Assembly: GCA_023411405.1 (NCBI GenBank)
Contig: JAEYOU010000705.1
Span: forward strand, 1-6,236
DNA from: Pseudomonadota bacterium
GTDB taxonomy: Bacteria > Myxococcota > Myxococcia > Myxococcales > Anaeromyxobacteraceae
DNA length: 6,236 nt
Reading direction: 5' to 3'
Shown: piece after piece, positions 5,766 through 6,236 of the stretch
Position numbering within the stretch: the first letter of the stretch is position 1
Layout: each line of letters begins with the position of its first letter
The notes under the pieces: generated by a model
What the model was told of the DNA's origin: nothing
The model's database searches: none
What the model saw: only the letters and a program-made list of their open reading frames with translations
Program-made: the position numbers and the translations under genes

Positions 5766-5781
5766 CACGGGGAGGCCCGCC
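5766..5781. repeat. 16-bp direct repeat, copy 1
   Basis: CACGGGGAGGCCCGCC, identical to the copy at 5948-5963, 182 bp away. Its right end overlaps the left arm of the hairpin at 5777-5805. Confidence 0.6.
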
Positions 5782-5805
5782 CGCCCGCGAACGCGGGACG
5801 GGCGG
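5777..5805. repeat. GC hairpin with one bulged base
   Basis: Left arm CCGCCCGCCCGCG (5777-5789) pairs with 5792-5805, giving 13 pairs with A5798 bulged. In RNA the loop would open to GAAC. It overlaps direct-repeat copy 1. No T-tract follows on either strand, so a Rho-independent terminator is not indicated. Confidence 0.4.
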
Positions 5806-5837
5806 ACGATCGGCGGGACGGTCACCGGAGCGCCGAA

Positions 5838-5862
5838 GGCGGGGCCCGGGCTGGGCCCCGCC
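5838..5862. repeat. Perfect 10-bp stem hairpin
   Basis: GGCGGGGCCC (5838-5847) pairs exactly with GGGCCCCGCC (5853-5862) across the loop GGGCT. It is very stable, lies between the outward-facing genes, and has no T-run on either side. Confidence 0.5.
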
Positions 5863-5887
5863 GGCGGCCCAGGACCCGCGCAGCGTT

Positions 5888-5925
5888 GCGCCCGCGCCGC
5901 GGCGCGTCGCGCCGGAGGCGGGCGC
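5888..5925. repeat. Nested GC hairpin
   Basis: Outer arms GCGCCCGC (5888-5895) and GCGGGCGC (5918-5925) are perfectly complementary. Inside, GGCGCG-T-CGCGCC (5901-5913) forms a second perfect inverted repeat. Confidence 0.4.
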
Positions 5926-5934
5926 GGAGGGACA

Positions 5935-5968
5935 CGAACGGCGGATCCACGGGGAGGCCCGCCGTTCG
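5935..5968. repeat. Perfect 10-bp inverted repeat with 14-bp spacer
   Basis: CGAACGGCGG (5935-5944) and CCGCCGTTCG (5959-5968) are exact reverse complements. The spacer and right arm contain direct-repeat copy 2. The arms include A and T bases, making chance less likely than for the pure GC hairpins. It could be a REP-like element or a protein-binding site. Confidence 0.5.
5948..5963. repeat. 16-bp direct repeat, copy 2
   Basis: CACGGGGAGGCCCGCC, identical to 5766-5781. Here it forms the spacer and part of the right arm of the 5935-5968 inverted repeat. Confidence 0.6.
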
Positions 5969-6028
5969 CTCCGGCCCGCGTTCAGCCCGGGCCTACCATC
6001 AGTAGAAGCTCGCCCACGCGCAGACCTT

Positions 6029-6084
6029 CGGCCGGTCAGGCCGTTGCGGGTGAGAGGCTCGGGACCCGAGGAGCCTCGGCCCGC
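6029..6084 (+). promoter_or_regulatory. Two-hairpin candidate RNA leader upstream of the asparaginase-like gene
   Basis: Hairpin 1 is CGGCC (6029-6033) with GGCCG (6039-6043), loop GGTCA. Hairpin 2 pairs GCGGG (6046-6050) with CCCGC (6080-6084) and GAGGCTC (6054-6060) with GAGCCTC (6071-6077), giving 12 pairs with a small internal loop. Competing folds exist: CTCGGG-A-CCCGAG (6058-6070) and CCGAG-GAGC-CTCGG (6066-6079). It ends 47 nt before the plus-strand ATG. Mutually exclusive folds suggest possible attenuation or ligand sensing, but it matches no riboswitch I know. Confidence 0.35.
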
Positions 6085-6131
6085 GCCTGGGACCAGCGAC
6101 CGGACGGGGACGGAGCTATGGGTCGAGGAGC

Positions 6132-6236
6132 ATGCGCGATCCGCTCCCCGCCGTCGCAGTCCACGGGGGCGCCGGCGAGCGTCCCTCGCCGCCGGCCGCC
6201 GACCTCGGCGGGGTGCGCCGCGCCGCCGAGGCCGCC
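6132..6236 (+). CDS. Isoaspartyl peptidase / type 2 L-asparaginase-like protein, N-terminal fragment
   Basis: Only the first 35 codons are in the window, and they stay open to the right edge. The N-terminus PAVAVHGGAGERPSP has the AVHGGAG strand-and-loop (residues 9-15) that opens the Ntn-hydrolase family of plant-type asparaginases, isoaspartyl dipeptidases and glycosylasparaginases. Such enzymes cleave isoaspartyl peptides or asparagine after autoprocessing at a threonine much further downstream, which cannot be seen here. ATG 6132 is the only standard start between the in-frame TGA (6051-6053) and the motif. A GAGGAG at 6125-6130 is only 1 nt from it, unusually close. It is divergent from the sugar operon and need not be related to it. 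Confidence 0.72.
   Translation, partial: MRDPLPAVAVHGGAGERPSPPAADLGGVRRAAEAA

Larger units (their letters stand above)
5635..6131. other. Structured intergenic region between the operon and the divergent gene
   Basis: No frame here has a recognisable protein, and open frames in it are compositional. The operon side (5635-5743) holds a leader hairpin and operator-like inverted repeats. The rest holds successive GC hairpins (5777-5805, 5838-5862, 5888-5925, 5935-5968, a weak one at 5973-5993, 6029-6043, 6046-6084) and a 16-bp direct repeat. Both flanking genes point outward, so promoters for both must lie here. No tRNA, rRNA or known riboswitch core was recognised. Confidence 0.7.

Noticed and set aside
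5838..5862. Rho-independent terminator
   Set aside because: Strong stem but no T-run on either strand, and both flanking genes point away from it.
1..6236. CRISPR array, tRNA, rRNA or insertion sequence
   Set aside because: No regularly spaced repeats, cloverleaf, rRNA signature, transposase or terminal inverted repeats with target duplication were seen.

Overview
This is a very GC-rich bacterial window. Codon third positions are almost all G or C, and nearly every gene begins with ATG after a GGAG-type ribosome binding site. This fits a high-GC Gram-negative bacterium (for example Myxococcota, Rokubacteria-like, Burkholderiales or Rhizobiales); the sequence alone does not fix the lineage. 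The substrate-binding protein has a cleavable signal peptide and no lipobox, which favours a Gram-negative periplasm.

Positions 1-5634 hold one tightly packed operon on the minus strand, read right to left. Its order is: a SIS-domain sugar isomerase of the 6-phospho-3-hexuloisomerase type (5634-5062); a VOC/glyoxalase-fold protein resembling methylmalonyl-CoA epimerase (5035-4562); a periplasmic sugar-binding protein of the LsrB/RhaS type (4492-3497); a double-domain sugar ABC ATPase (3483-1993); a first permease (1974-970); and a second permease (967 to beyond the left edge). The three ABC components form a complete CUT2-type (ribose/AI-2/rhamnose class) importer. The two leading genes are probably the intracellular enzymes or accessory proteins acting on what it imports. 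No sugar kinase, aldolase or regulator lies in the window.

Positions 5635-6131 contain no convincing gene. Next to the operon there is a 5'-leader hairpin and two inverted repeats that look like operators. Further right comes a series of GC-rich hairpins with a 16-bp direct repeat. At 6132 a plus-strand gene begins and runs off the window; its first 35 residues look like the N-terminus of an isoaspartyl peptidase / type 2 asparaginase.

The operon type is recognisable but several parts are unusual in a consistent way. The SIS protein lacks the serine-rich phosphate-binding motifs. The ATPase keeps one intact composite ATP site while the other is degenerate at all four motifs. The binding protein has the LsrB/RhaS fold but not the AI-2 ligand residues. 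Both permeases deviate at the usual GGIDLS motif. Together this suggests an uncharacterised carbohydrate (or sugar-like) uptake and isomerisation system whose substrate cannot be read from the sequence.
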